DNA from: Planctomycetota bacterium
GTDB lineage: Bacteria; Planctomycetota; Phycisphaerae; Sedimentisphaerales; Anaerobacaceae
Assembly (NCBI GenBank): GCA_020351025.1
Contig: CP070728.1
Coordinates: forward strand, 1,412,530 to 1,476,529
Length of the DNA stretch: 64,000 nucleotides
Reading direction: 5' to 3'
Shown: piece by piece, positions 43,306 to 53,649 of the stretch
How the letters are laid out: each line of letters opens with the position of its first letter
Numbering within the stretch: the stretch's first letter is position 1
The notes under the pieces: model-generated
Told to the model about the DNA's origin: nothing
Seen by the model: the letters and a program-made list of their open reading frames with translations, nothing else
Databases searched by the model: none
Position numbers and translations under genes: made by a program

Positions 43306-46300
43306 ATGCCAAAAAGATACTTTAACTGGAAATTAGCAATTGTTCTGGTAATCGGCTTTGTTGTTTTAGGCGTAACAGCCTATGGTTTGCGTCAATGGCA
43401 GAGAAGCAGAAGAGCCGAACGCGGACTTGCCCTTGGCAATAAGGCATATGACGAGCAGAAGTGGGAAGAAGCAGTCGGAAATTTAGGTCGCTATCTTGCT
43501 GTGGTACAGGATGATGCGCCAACAATGCTTAAGTATGCTGATGCGCATCTTAACATCAGACCTCTCAAACGCAACAATGTTCAACAAGCCATAGCAGCGT
43601 ATAGAAGTATTTTGAGAGCAGACAAGGACAATTCTGAAGCCGCTAAGCAGCTTACAGGACTATACTTAGAGATGGGTATGCCGGGTGAGGCAGAGCTGAT
43701 TGCACGACGAGCACTTGAGACGAACGAATTGCCAGAACTTCAAAGAATGATTGCAATTGCTCTGGCCCAGCAACGTAAATTTAAAGAAGCAGGACAAGAA
43801 TTAGAAACCATCATTAAGAAACATCCGGAGCAAATATCAGCTTATGAGGTATTAGGCCAGCTTACTGAACGTCGTCCAGAAGAATTCTTACAAGATGCCC
43901 AGTTTTGGTTTGATGAAGCCATAAACAACAATCCATCCTCAGCAGAAGCTTCTATTATTCGTGGAGCTTACTATTTAAGGCACAATGAAGGAACCAAGGC
44001 CCTTTCGGATTTAAACCAAGCAGAACAAAAAGATTTATCAAATCCAGTCACAAGATTGCGACTCGCTGAGCAATTCATTAATGCAAATGCGTTGGACAAG
44101 GCACAAAAGCATCTTGAAGCCGTCCAAAGCTTAGAACCTTCTAACCTGCTCCTTTGGCAAATCTGGGGGCGGTTTGCACTAAGAACAAACTCAAAATCGA
44201 TAATGCTAAACGTTGCTGAAAGCGGATTGAAAGAACTCTCTGCTCAACCTTGGGACTTTATGCCGATGGCAGCAGAGTTCTTTGTACTATGCGGTGAACT
44301 TGACCGGGCTGATGAGTGCATTGCCAAACTACGTATAAAGGATATTGCCCCAGCCACCACCGCATTCTTAGAAGGTCTTTTAGCCGATAAAAGGGGACAG
44401 GGCTACGAAGCAGTTAAATGCTGGTATCGAGCAATACAACTGACAAGTGACCCTACGAGAATTCGCTTGGCATTAGCTGCTAATCTGTCACGGTTAGGCA
44501 ATAAACAATCAGCTATCCAGCAATTACGTACATTGATATCTGAGCAACCAAATTTCCCCATCGCACGCCTGAATCTTGCAAGATTGCTGAGCGAAGTTAG
44601 AAACTGGACTGAGGCGGCGGAGCAAGCCCGCATAGCCATGCAAATTTCTCCGGTCAGTCTCGACGCAGCACTACTGTATACTCAAGCCCGTATACAACTG
44701 CTTGCGGAAAGCCAAGGAGATGCAGATTTATTGACATACGAGGATATAGAAAACCTTTTGGCGAGATTGGAAGAAGCAACTGATGGTGCTCTTGAAGTCA
44801 AGCTTTTGCAGTTTCAGCTTGCCATACAACGGAGCAATTTTGCAGGCGCTGAGACATTGCTCAATGAATTAAAGAAAGCTCATCCTTCACAAATAAAAGT
44901 TTCGATGGCGGAAGTGGAGCTGCTTACTATCCAAGACAAGATAGAACAAGCAATGCTAATGTTAGAGAATATCATAAAGGAATTTCCTGAGGCTATTGAG
45001 CCTGCCCTACAGCTTGCGGTTCTGCTGGCCAACCAAGACAACTTCAAACAGTGCGAAGGTGTTATTAGAAACGCACTAGCGCGTATTGAAGAACCTATTG
45101 CTCAACGAAGCTTGTGCCTTCTCCAGGCTAATTTGTACCGACAGTGGGGTCAGGAAGAAAACGAGTATGAATTGCTTAACACATTCGCTCAGAAACTGCC
45201 GAATGACATTCCTATTAAACAACGACTTTTATCATGCGAACAGGTTACCAACAATCTCCCAAAAACGCAGCAACTCGTCAACGATATTAGATCTATAGAA
45301 GGAGATGAAGGTTGGCAATGGCGATATGCGCAGGCAAAAATTTGGTTTGCACAGGACAATTTCAAAGACCTGTATCCCCAAATTGTATCGTTTCTTAAAG
45401 AAAACCTTCTTTCCAATCCCGAAGACCAAGCGAGCCGCACGCTTCTTGCGTCAGCCTACGAACGAGCTGGAGAGCTACGTTTGGCGATTTCAACTTATGA
45501 TGAGGCTTTGAATCGTTCACCTCGGGATATTCACATAATCGTACCTACGGTTGCCGCTCTATACCGAGCAAACGAATATGACCGCGCAGAGGAAATTCTT
45601 AGCCGAGTAGCCAGGGAAAAGCTGTACCATCCTGAACTATCGAAATTAGAATTGCAAAGCCATCTTAGACGCGGCAAGCTGAGCTCCGCCAGCGATATTC
45701 TGGAGAATTTGTCGGCCAGGGACCCCAACAACCAGTCAATCTGCCTAGCTCTTTCGCTACTTAAGATTAGACAAAGGAAATTCGCTGAAGCAGATGAACT
45801 GTTGAGTAAATTGAAGGTTCAGGACCCAAACTCGCTGCCAATAGCAGCTGCGCAAATCGACTTAAACATCCAACAAGAAAAATCGGCCGATGCTCTAATA
45901 TTATGTGATGAAATAATAACCAAGCTTAATAACGCGTCAGCTTATATTCTTCGTGGCAGAACATATACCCTGCTTGGCCAGACTGAAAAGGCAGAAGAAG
46001 ATTTTGAACAGGCCGCTGCAATAGAGCCGGATAATGCGGCGTCGTGGATAGCCAAGAGCGACTTTTACGGTTCTATAGGCCGCTTCGATAAGGCTATCAA
46101 GAGCATTCAAAAAGCAATGGCTCTTGAACCGGATAACCTCAGGATTTGCAAACGTGCGATTCCACTTTTCTTTTCCTCGGCCAGCCATGACACAGTAAGC
46201 GAAGGCAAGAACATTCTTGATAAAGCGCTAACATTACATCCTGAGGATGTTGAACTTCGAGTTTTCCGAGCGCGTTATCTACTTACGAAGGGAACAGGTC

Positions 46301-47478
46301 CCGGTATTGAAGAGGCAACAAAGATTCTCCAAAAGGTAACGGAAGACCAGCCGATGTACAGCGATGCCTGGAGACTTTTGGCTGAAATCGCTCTTATGCA
46401 AGGGCAGACACTGAAAGCTATAGACACTACACTACAAGGGCTTGTCCGTCGGCCTAATGATAAATCGCTACTACTGTTAAAAGCGCGTGCCGAGGCAGCC
46501 CGGTCACCGGCCCTTGCAATTCCAACTTTGAAGGCCCTTTGCGAACTGGACCCGAACGATGTTGACAGCACCGTGCTTTTAGCCAACACATACATTAGCG
46601 GGGGCGAAGCCGAAAAAGCTGTAAATATTCTCGAGAAACAATTAGTCTCTTGCAGGAACACGCCTGAAGAGCAGACAATAAAGATTGCCCTTGCTACAGC
46701 ATTATACAACAATGGCAAGAAATCGAACTCACAAGAGATTTTTGACTCACTATACGATTCTTCTCCGGATGACCCAAGACCATTACTGGCTCAGTCACAA
46801 CTTCTCAAAAAAGACCAACTCTGGGAAGAGTTGAGCCAGATGGTCCTACATTGGTATCAACAACACCCAGAAGACACTTATACAGCCTTCGCTATTGCCA
46901 ATGATTTGGCATCTAATGAAAGCAGCCAAGCCAAAAAAACCGGCGAGGAAATACTTCGGGCATTACTGGAAAATGCTCCTGATAATACGGAAGTTATGAC
47001 TGCGCTGGCTATGCTCTTATACAATACAGGCCGTACAGCAGAATCAGCCCAACTTTATCAAGGCGTTCTTGAGCTTGACCCTGACAACCTACTTGCTATC
47101 AACAATCTGGCCTGGATACTCTGCGAAGAGAAAGGTTACCACCAACAAGCCCTGGAACTTGCCCAAAGAGGCCTGGAGGAAGCTCCGGAATACATCGACC
47201 TCATCGACACTCGTGGAGTTGTATACTACCGGCTTGGTGAATTTGACAAAGCAGTTCAAGATTTCAAGCGATGTGTGAGTTTATATCCCCCACTAACGCC
47301 AGCGGCAACAGCTTCGTATTTTCATTTAGGAAGAGCCTTAGCGAAACTTGGACAAAAGAGCGAGTCTATTGAAAACTTAAACAAAACACTTGAATTAAAC
47401 GATAAAATCGGCGGTTTATCTGCTACAGAGATTGCAGAAACAAAGCGTCTGCTTGAAGAACTATCACAAGGAGGCTAA
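43306..47478 (+). CDS. Large TPR-repeat protein of the exosortase/PEP-CTERM locus (PrsT-like)
   Basis: 1,390 residues. An N-terminal membrane anchor (about residues 9-27) is followed by TPR repeats almost to the C-terminus; clear units include EAAKQLTGLYLEMGMPGEAELI, GRTYTLLGQTEKAEEDFEQA and NNLAWILCEEKGYHQQALELA. Giant TPR proteins are typical companions of PEP-CTERM/exosortase loci (PrsT) and may scaffold glycan export in the periplasm; direct similarity to PrsT was judged by context and architecture. AAGGA precedes the ATG. It ends two bases before the regulator gene and carries that gene's ribosome site in its last codons. Confidence 0.85.
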   Translation: MPKRYFNWKLAIVLVIGFVVLGVTAYGLRQWQRSRRAERGLALGNKAYDEQKWEEAVGNLGRYLAVVQDDAPTMLKYADAHLNIRPLKRNNVQQAIAAYRSILRADKDNSEAAKQLTGLYLEMGMPGEAELIARRALETNELPELQRMIAIALAQQRKFKEAGQELETIIKKHPEQISAYEVLGQLTERRPEEFLQDAQFWFDEAINNNPSSAEASIIRGAYYLRHNEGTKALSDLNQAEQKDLSNPVTRLRLAEQFINANALDKAQKHLEAVQSLEPSNLLLWQIWGRFALRTNSKSIMLNVAESGLKELSAQPWDFMPMAAEFFVLCGELDRADECIAKLRIKDIAPATTAFLEGLLADKRGQGYEAVKCWYRAIQLTSDPTRIRLALAANLSRLGNKQSAIQQLRTLISEQPNFPIARLNLARLLSEVRNWTEAAEQARIAMQISPVSLDAALLYTQARIQLLAESQGDADLLTYEDIENLLARLEEATDGALEVKLLQFQLAIQRSNFAGAETLLNELKKAHPSQIKVSMAEVELLTIQDKIEQAMLMLENIIKEFPEAIEPALQLAVLLANQDNFKQCEGVIRNALARIEEPIAQRSLCLLQANLYRQWGQEENEYELLNTFAQKLPNDIPIKQRLLSCEQVTNNLPKTQQLVNDIRSIEGDEGWQWRYAQAKIWFAQDNFKDLYPQIVSFLKENLLSNPEDQASRTLLASAYERAGELRLAISTYDEALNRSPRDIHIIVPTVAALYRANEYDRAEEILSRVAREKLYHPELSKLELQSHLRRGKLSSASDILENLSARDPNNQSICLALSLLKIRQRKFAEADELLSKLKVQDPNSLPIAAAQIDLNIQQEKSADALILCDEIITKLNNASAYILRGRTYTLLGQTEKAEEDFEQAAAIEPDNAASWIAKSDFYGSIGRFDKAIKSIQKAMALEPDNLRICKRAIPLFFSSASHDTVSEGKNILDKALTLHPEDVELRVFRARYLLTKGTGPGIEEATKILQKVTEDQPMYSDAWRLLAEIALMQGQTLKAIDTTLQGLVRRPNDKSLLLLKARAEAARSPALAIPTLKALCELDPNDVDSTVLLANTYISGGEAEKAVNILEKQLVSCRNTPEEQTIKIALATALYNNGKKSNSQEIFDSLYDSSPDDPRPLLAQSQLLKKDQLWEELSQMVLHWYQQHPEDTYTAFAIANDLASNESSQAKKTGEEILRALLENAPDNTEVMTALAMLLYNTGRTAESAQLYQGVLELDPDNLLAINNLAWILCEEKGYHQQALELAQRGLEEAPEYIDLIDTRGVVYYRLGEFDKAVQDFKRCVSLYPPLTPAATASYFHLGRALAKLGQKSESIENLNKTLELNDKIGGLSATEIAETKRLLEELSQGG

Positions 47479-47479
47479 T

Positions 47480-47881
47480 ATGTATCAACCATCACAGCCG
47501 GAGAATAAAGATAAAACAAGAGGTCTTAGCCTAAGGGATTCCTTTTATACACAACCCCATGTTATACTACTGACTGAGCAGCATTGGGCCTACATCCAAA
47601 GTCTCTACCACATGAGTCCCCGAGAGGTTCAAGTAGCTCAACTTGTTTGCCAAGGGCTTAACAATGAGGATATCGCGAGGGATCTAAGAATAAAGCGTGG
47701 CACTGTAAAAACTCACCTGCGAAATATCTACCGGAGAGTCCATGTCCAAAATAAAATTACAATGCTGCTCAGACTTTTGGACCAAGCAGCTAAGCTTTCT
47801 GCCAAATCAGCTTCAGTTCCTCCCCTTTCTATTGTCGACATTCACGCCCAAAAACCACCTTACTACAATTCAAACCCATAA
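47480..47881 (+). CDS. Stand-alone LuxR/GerE-type HTH regulator
   Basis: 133 residues. The central MSPREVQVAQLVCQGLNNEDIARDL and IKRGTVKTHLRNIYRRVHVQNKITML form a complete LuxR-type helix-turn-helix, with recognition helix TVKTHLRNIYRR. There is no receiver or ligand-binding domain; the 45-residue N-terminus and Pro-rich tail match nothing I recognise. AAGGAGG six bases before ATG 47480 fixes the start (the frame is open from 47432). Lying between the biosynthesis genes and the PEP-CTERM cargo, it is the natural candidate regulator of the locus. Confidence 0.88.
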   Translation: MYQPSQPENKDKTRGLSLRDSFYTQPHVILLTEQHWAYIQSLYHMSPREVQVAQLVCQGLNNEDIARDLRIKRGTVKTHLRNIYRRVHVQNKITMLLRLLDQAAKLSAKSASVPPLSIVDIHAQKPPYYNSNP

Positions 47882-48274
47882 CATAGAAACAAACAAGATA
47901 GCATCCGATTACCTATGTAATCGAAGCTTCATTTCCTTCTCGTGATAACTTCCTGGTTAGCGCTAATGAGAGCACTGCTGAATTGCTGTTTCTACCCCAT
48001 TTGGTATATACCCAAAGTAGGAGATATAGCAAACTCGGGCTAAAGAAATGCACAAAATTTATACTCTTCTGAGAATTTTTATTTTTTGGGGAACTTTTTC
48101 ATTGACCATAAACTCAATTTTTTATATCATTATTAACTAAGTAGGTGGGGAAGGAACCCTCCTTAAAGCAATTCCGCTGAAAGTGCTTCGGCACGGAATA
48201 TTTATGTTAAGGACAACACAGGTATCAATGTGTGCACTCTGTGCGCATTACTTGCAACGAGGAGCTAAAGAGCA
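47882..48274. other. Spacer with a UUCG-capped stem-loop, no gene
   Basis: No supported gene. At 48171-48199 ATTCC...GTGC-TTCG-GCAC-GGAAT can fold into a UUCG-capped hairpin with a seven-base bulge on one side. AAGGA...TCCTT (48151-48164) is another short palindrome. Either could be the leader of the next gene or a weak terminator; no U-run follows. Confidence 0.35.
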
Positions 48275-49108
48275 GTGGTTTGGAGTGGAGAAACAATACG
48301 GCATAGAATTAACAATGCGCTGTGCACAATATCCCTGCTGCTTATTGTGTCGCCAGCAAGCGCTTCGCCGACAATAAGATGTCGTGACATCATTTTGTCT
48401 CCAGAGCCCCACTCTGTGGATACATCAATAGCAATTTCGTGCTGTGTTGAGGGTGTTTCCGGTTCCATTAACTCTTCGCTGTCCGACCTTGGCAAAGAAT
48501 TTCTACAACCCCCCTCAAGCCTTGCAGGTTTCAACAATACTCAGGCCGGTGTGAAGCCGTTACCTGCCGTGCCCGCAGCTGTTTTTATGGTTTTATCAGG
48601 GTTTGTTTGTATTTCACTGGTGAAGGACCGCAGAGCCTGGCTTGCAGCCCTGGCCGGTTTACTATGGGCAGGTCAGTTGGGCATTGAAGCTGTTCCTCAA
48701 TTAGCTCTTCGTATTGGTTGTCGTATTCATAGAAAGCAACAACTTAAGACAGAATTTACGCATCGATATTACCTTGACAACTCCTCTCGGCTGCGCAGTG
48801 ATATCGAAGGCACAGAATACATAGGCCTACTTCACCATTTAGCTGGAATACCCGATTTCGGCAGCGTTTTTGTAAATACACAACCCGCCGGAATAATTAC
48901 ATTCAGCAGGCACCTTTCCAGGGTGCTTGTTAAAGCACATAGCTATTTCAACAAAAACACATTCCCGTCCTCATTTGCAAACATATCAGAACAATATAGC
49001 TCAGGTTTGCTATTTGCGTGCTTGGCTTCAAAGGTCGAGCAATTTATCAGCTTTTCACCGGCATTTATTTTCGAAAGGATGCCTCGCGGCCCGCCTCTGT
49101 CGGCCTGA
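48275..49108 (+). CDS. Unknown exported protein with an internal CTERM-like segment
   Basis: 277 residues, not recognised. A good signal peptide (core ALCTISLLLIVSPASAS, cleavage near residue 32) supports the GTG start at 48275, with GGAG 11 bases upstream. Mid-protein is PLPAVPAAVFMVLSGFVCIS followed by LVKDRRAWLAALAGLLW: a Pro-rich motif, a hydrophobic helix and a basic cluster, the order seen in exosortase signals, but internal and with a second hydrophobic stretch behind. The C-terminal 150 residues are soluble-looking and Phe/Ser-rich. It precedes the six PEP-CTERM genes and follows the regulator. It may be a membrane component of the system or a cargo with unusual topology. Confidence 0.6.
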   Translation: MVWSGETIRHRINNALCTISLLLIVSPASASPTIRCRDIILSPEPHSVDTSIAISCCVEGVSGSINSSLSDLGKEFLQPPSSLAGFNNTQAGVKPLPAVPAAVFMVLSGFVCISLVKDRRAWLAALAGLLWAGQLGIEAVPQLALRIGCRIHRKQQLKTEFTHRYYLDNSSRLRSDIEGTEYIGLLHHLAGIPDFGSVFVNTQPAGIITFSRHLSRVLVKAHSYFNKNTFPSSFANISEQYSSGLLFACLASKVEQFISFSPAFIFERMPRGPPLSA

Positions 49109-49123
49109 GAGCCTGAACATCTG

Positions 49124-49148
49124 TAGAGTGTATTCGCGAAACACTCTA
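49124..49148. repeat. Perfect inverted repeat after the unknown gene
   Basis: TAGAGTGT and ACACTCTA flank ATTCGCGAA. No T-run follows, so an operator or leader hairpin is as likely as a terminator. A second hairpin, TTTCCTG/CGGGAAA, lies at 49178-49197, just before the ribosome site of the first PEP-CTERM gene. Confidence 0.5.
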
Positions 49149-49205
49149 ACAAGGTTTGAGTTTCTTATGTGAGTAAATTTCCTGTTTTTACGGGAAAAAC
49201 ACTAA

Positions 49206-49919
<714 letters not shown>

Positions 49920-50020
49920 AAGTGCAATTAAGAGCCGGGACGAGCTATTCGTGCTGTCTCGGTGTCAATGGACAATGGGCGTAAAAACCCATTTTACAAG
50001 GAAATGTAGAAAGGATTTAA

Positions 50021-50677
<657 letters not shown>

Positions 50678-50717
50678 GAACTAAAGCTTTTTTGAAAGAC
50701 AAGGAGTATAGACAACA

Positions 50718-51260
50718 ATGACAAAGTTAATGACAATTTGTGCAGTACTAGGAATGGTTCTGGCTATCAGCGGCACGGAACAGGCAGCTGCTTCCGTTAC
50801 CATCGACCCGGATTCAGGCTGGAGCGGGTACTTCTGGTGGTGGGACGGCCTGGGTCAGATTGATGACATCGGCACCTCCTCCTCCGGTGAGACCAAATGG
50901 TCGATTACGCTGCCGATAGCTGGCTGGATGACGTTGGCGACGGCCTACGACCTCGCGATACCCGGTGACGAGTTTGCCCTCTATGTGGATGGCGGACTTA
51001 TACCCTGGACCACCGAATACAACGATGGCAGTGGGTTCTATCACGGCGAGTACGATGACCTGTTTCTCTCGGCAGGAACACACTCCATCACGTTGTACAC
51101 CACTGAATTAGCGCTGCAATCGACTGGTGAGCCATACATGCAGGGTGGAGCTCGCGCTGAGTTCTCTTCCGTGCAGCCTATTCCCGCTCCGGGCGCGATT
51201 TTATTAGGCGGCATTGGTGTAGGGCTTGTCGGCTGGCTGCGAAGACGAAGAACACTGTAG
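50718..51260 (+). CDS. PEP-CTERM protein 3
   Basis: 180 residues: signal peptide ending near EQAAA, a compact beta-sandwich-like body (WSGYFWWWDGLGQID, GDEFALYVDGG, LSAGTHSITLYT) and the PAPGA...RRRRTL tail. The body is not related to proteins 1 and 2. ACAAGGAG precedes the ATG. A strong stem-loop follows the stop codon. Confidence 0.88.
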   Translation: MTKLMTICAVLGMVLAISGTEQAAASVTIDPDSGWSGYFWWWDGLGQIDDIGTSSSGETKWSITLPIAGWMTLATAYDLAIPGDEFALYVDGGLIPWTTEYNDGSGFYHGEYDDLFLSAGTHSITLYTTELALQSTGEPYMQGGARAEFSSVQPIPAPGAILLGGIGVGLVGWLRRRRTL

Positions 51261-51277
51261 GAACACATAAAGACCAA

Positions 51278-51309
51278 CCAAGGTCAGGGCAAAGATGCCC
51301 TGCCCTTGG
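51278..51309 (+). promoter_or_regulatory. Strong stem-loop between PEP-CTERM genes 3 and 4
   Basis: CCAAGG-T-CAGGGC, loop AAAGAT, GCCCTG-C-CCTTGG: twelve pairs with one mismatch. The following bases are AAGATTTTATAAAGGAG, so a terminator without a full T-run, an mRNA-stabilising 3' end for gene 3, or a leader element of gene 4 are all possible. Confidence 0.55.
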
Positions 51310-51331
51310 AAGATTTTATAAAGGAGCACAT

Positions 51332-51970
51332 ATGAATAAATTAATGACAACTTGCGTGGCAATAGCTGTAGTATTCACGGTGAATAGTGGCGCATTTGCT
51401 GTTTGGACAGAAATCGGTGATGCCGGCGACCTTCCGGGTACAGCTCAGGTGCCTGTGGGCAGCGGACCGCTGACTGCTATATCTGGTACATTATCTTCTG
51501 ACGCTGATATGTATCAGATATATATCTCAGACCCGATTGCTTTTTCGGCATATGCTTCGGGTTTGAGCCTCGTCGACCCTTTCGACCCTCAACTATTCCT
51601 GTTTGACCTGTCTGGTATGGGTGTTTATGCTGACGATGATAGTGGTGCCATCCTTGACGCATGGCTGCTGCCCGGCATCGCATACAGTCCGACAACTTCA
51701 GGGATATACTACCTGGCCATCTCAACGTACAATCTTGACCCCTTCAGTGCAGGCGGGGCAATTTTCTCCGGGTACCCAGCCATGACGCCGACTGGTCCGG
51801 GGAGCGGCAGTCCGGTCAGTTATTGGTCTGGTACAACTTACACCAGTGGTGACTACCTTATCGAATTGACCGGTGCGAACTATAACTATATTCCCGCTCC
51901 GGGTGCGATTGTGCTTGGAAGTATTGGCGTAGGGCTTGTCGGCTGGCTGCGAAGACGAAGAACACTGTAG
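51332..51970 (+). CDS. PEP-CTERM protein 4, PPC-like body
   Basis: 212 residues: signal peptide (to about NSGAFA), then a body resembling bacterial pre-peptidase C-terminal (PPC) domains (DADMYQIYISDPIAFSAYAS, FDPQLFLFDLSGMGVYADDD, SGIYYLAISTY, SGDYLIELTG). Such domains fold as calcium-binding beta-sandwiches. The tail is [19 protein letters not shown] then RRRRTL. AAAGGAG precedes the ATG. Confidence 0.88.
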   Translation: MNKLMTTCVAIAVVFTVNSGAFAVWTEIGDAGDLPGTAQVPVGSGPLTAISGTLSSDADMYQIYISDPIAFSAYASGLSLVDPFDPQLFLFDLSGMGVYADDDSGAILDAWLLPGIAYSPTTSGIYYLAISTYNLDPFSAGGAIFSGYPAMTPTGPGSGSPVSYWSGTTYTSGDYLIELTGANYNYIPAPGAIVLGSIGVGLVGWLRRRRTL

Positions 51971-52088
51971 AATAAAAAAAAGTTAAAACGATTTGGAGTT
52001 ATGCTTGACGGGATATGTGGGAAGGACGTTACAGAAAGATGACGCATTACTTCGTAGCCTCGATAGCATTGGGAGGTAAAGATGTAGT

Positions 52089-52730
52089 ATGAAAGTTTTT
52101 AAAATACCAATGTGTCTAGTTGCTGTCCTATGCTCGCTGTCTATGCCTGCTGCGGCAAACGTTACAACCGGGTCATGGTTTATGGACCAGTCAAACGAGT
52201 TCTCCGACGGAATCAACTACGGCCGGGTTGACATAACAGCTAATGATATATCGGGGACTGTTGCTTTCACGGTTGACGCATTTGCTTTGGGAATCTATGG
52301 AACGTTAGATAACTTCGGAATTCAGGCATTTGGGTTCAATTACGACAATGTTACTTCTGGCCCCGCTGCGTGGACATTTGGTGGTCTAAACCCAGCCTGG
52401 TCGGTCGACACAGACGGTGGTGTTCTAGATGGCTTTGGTGTTTTCTTGGTGACGACTGATGGTACGGGCGGTAGCAGACAAGACCCTTTGACTTTCGTTA
52501 TAACGCTGCCAACAGCGAGCGAAGCTATCGCAAGTAACTTTGCAGTGTTGTCTACAGGAACAGCAGGAGAAGGAAATGTTTTCTTCTCCGCCCATGTCGC
52601 CGGTTTCGAGCTTGACCCTGGTAGCCACTTTATCGGCGGCAGCACTGCTATTCCCGCTCCGGGCGCGATTTTACTGGGCGGAATTGGCGTATGCCTTGTA
52701 GGCTGGCTGCGAAGACGAAGAACACTGTAA
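52089..52730 (+). CDS. PEP-CTERM protein 5
   Basis: 213 residues: signal peptide (VAVLCSLSMPAAA), an Asp/Gly/Phe-rich beta body of the kind common in PEP-CTERM cargo (FGIQAFGFNYDNVTSG, DGFGVFLVTTDGTGG, FSAHVAGFELD), and the PAPGA...RRRRTL tail with one change (GVCLVGWL). A GGAGG element lies 13-17 bases before the ATG. Function unknown. Confidence 0.88.
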   Translation: MKVFKIPMCLVAVLCSLSMPAAANVTTGSWFMDQSNEFSDGINYGRVDITANDISGTVAFTVDAFALGIYGTLDNFGIQAFGFNYDNVTSGPAAWTFGGLNPAWSVDTDGGVLDGFGVFLVTTDGTGGSRQDPLTFVITLPTASEAIASNFAVLSTGTAGEGNVFFSAHVAGFELDPGSHFIGGSTAIPAPGAILLGGIGVCLVGWLRRRRTL

Positions 52731-52888
52731 ATTACAATGTTGAAAACGCTTATTATGTTTAAAAACTTTAGGGAAGACAGAAAGGGTGGTCGGCTTTAGA
52801 GAGAAATCCTTCCTGCTCCTGAAGTTGAGAGGAGAAAGAGGTTAGTGGTGTGTTGAAAAAACCGGTGCTTCTATGTTAGGAGGGTAGG

Positions 52889-52905
52889 ATAGCGCACTGC
52901 GCTAT
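52889..52905. repeat. Short perfect palindrome upstream of PEP-CTERM gene 6
   Basis: ATAGCGC-ACT-GCGCTAT, seven-base arms, about 47 bases before the ATG at 52952. Possible operator or leader hairpin; no function can be assigned. The rest of the 52731-52951 spacer shows no gene. Confidence 0.45.
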
Positions 52906-52951
52906 AGTTGTAGGTATTTTTTTGGGAAAGCTTTTTTAAGGAGTTTTTTTT

Positions 52952-53515
52952 ATGAAAAGGTTATTTACAGTATTATTGTTGATGTTGTTGATGGTTTCGG
53001 CGGCCAGCGGTTACGTGCGTACGGATTATACGTGGCTGACATTCGGCGGCCATTGGTATGCACCTACGTTTATACAAGGTACGTGGGAAGATGCGCTGGC
53101 AGAGGCTCTTGCAATTGGCGCTCATCTTGTCACAATTAACAGTGCCGATGAAAATGCGTGGCTTACAACGAACTTCGACGGCCTTGAGGCAGAAGGAGCG
53201 GCAAGTTTAGGTGGGTGGATTGGCTATTACGAGGTACCGGCAAGCTGGGCATGGGAAAGCGGACAACCGGTTACCTATACTAATGAAGCGTCTTTCTGGG
53301 GAGATCCTGTGCCGGGAATCCACGCGTATCTTCACACGGCGAGTCATTTTCCTGAGCCGGGGACATGGAACATGAATCTCCAGCATGACCAAGATCCCAG
53401 CCTGTACCTGCATGGTATTATTGAGATGCCGGTAATCCCGGCACCGAGTGCTATTGTTCTCGGCGGTATCGGCGCAGGTCTTGTCGGCTGGCTGCGCAGG
53501 AGAAGAGCACTGTAA
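52952..53515 (+). CDS. PEP-CTERM protein 6, C-type-lectin-like body
   Basis: 187 residues: signal peptide (to about SAASG), then a C-type lectin-like domain (TWEDALAEALAIGAHLVTIN, SADENAWLTTNF, GGWIGYYE, WAWESGQPVTYTN, FWGDP); the canonical calcium/sugar motif (EPN or QPD plus WND) is not seen, so sugar binding is uncertain. The tail is PAPSAIVLGGIGAGLVGWL + RRRRAL, more diverged than in the other five both in protein and DNA. TAAGGAG precedes the ATG by eight Ts. Confidence 0.9.
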   Translation: MKRLFTVLLLMLLMVSAASGYVRTDYTWLTFGGHWYAPTFIQGTWEDALAEALAIGAHLVTINSADENAWLTTNFDGLEAEGAASLGGWIGYYEVPASWAWESGQPVTYTNEASFWGDPVPGIHAYLHTASHFPEPGTWNMNLQHDQDPSLYLHGIIEMPVIPAPSAIVLGGIGAGLVGWLRRRRAL

Positions 53516-53649
53516 GGCGAGAAATGATTATAGTTTTAGCTTACAGCGCACTTGAAGCCCGATTATGTGGCAGGGCTATTATTGGCATACATTAGTGGCC
53601 AAGGCAGGGTGAACTGTTTCTTTTTATTCGCGCCGCGTGGTAGAGCCCG

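Noticed and set aside
48171-48199. Riboswitch-like leader
   Set aside because: Only a single bulged hairpin with a UUCG loop is visible; no conserved core of a known riboswitch class was recognised.
48183-48377. 64-codon Cys-rich frame before and across the start of the 48275 gene
   Set aside because: It overlaps the signal-peptide coding region in another frame, and the 48275 frame has a proper ribosome site and signal peptide.
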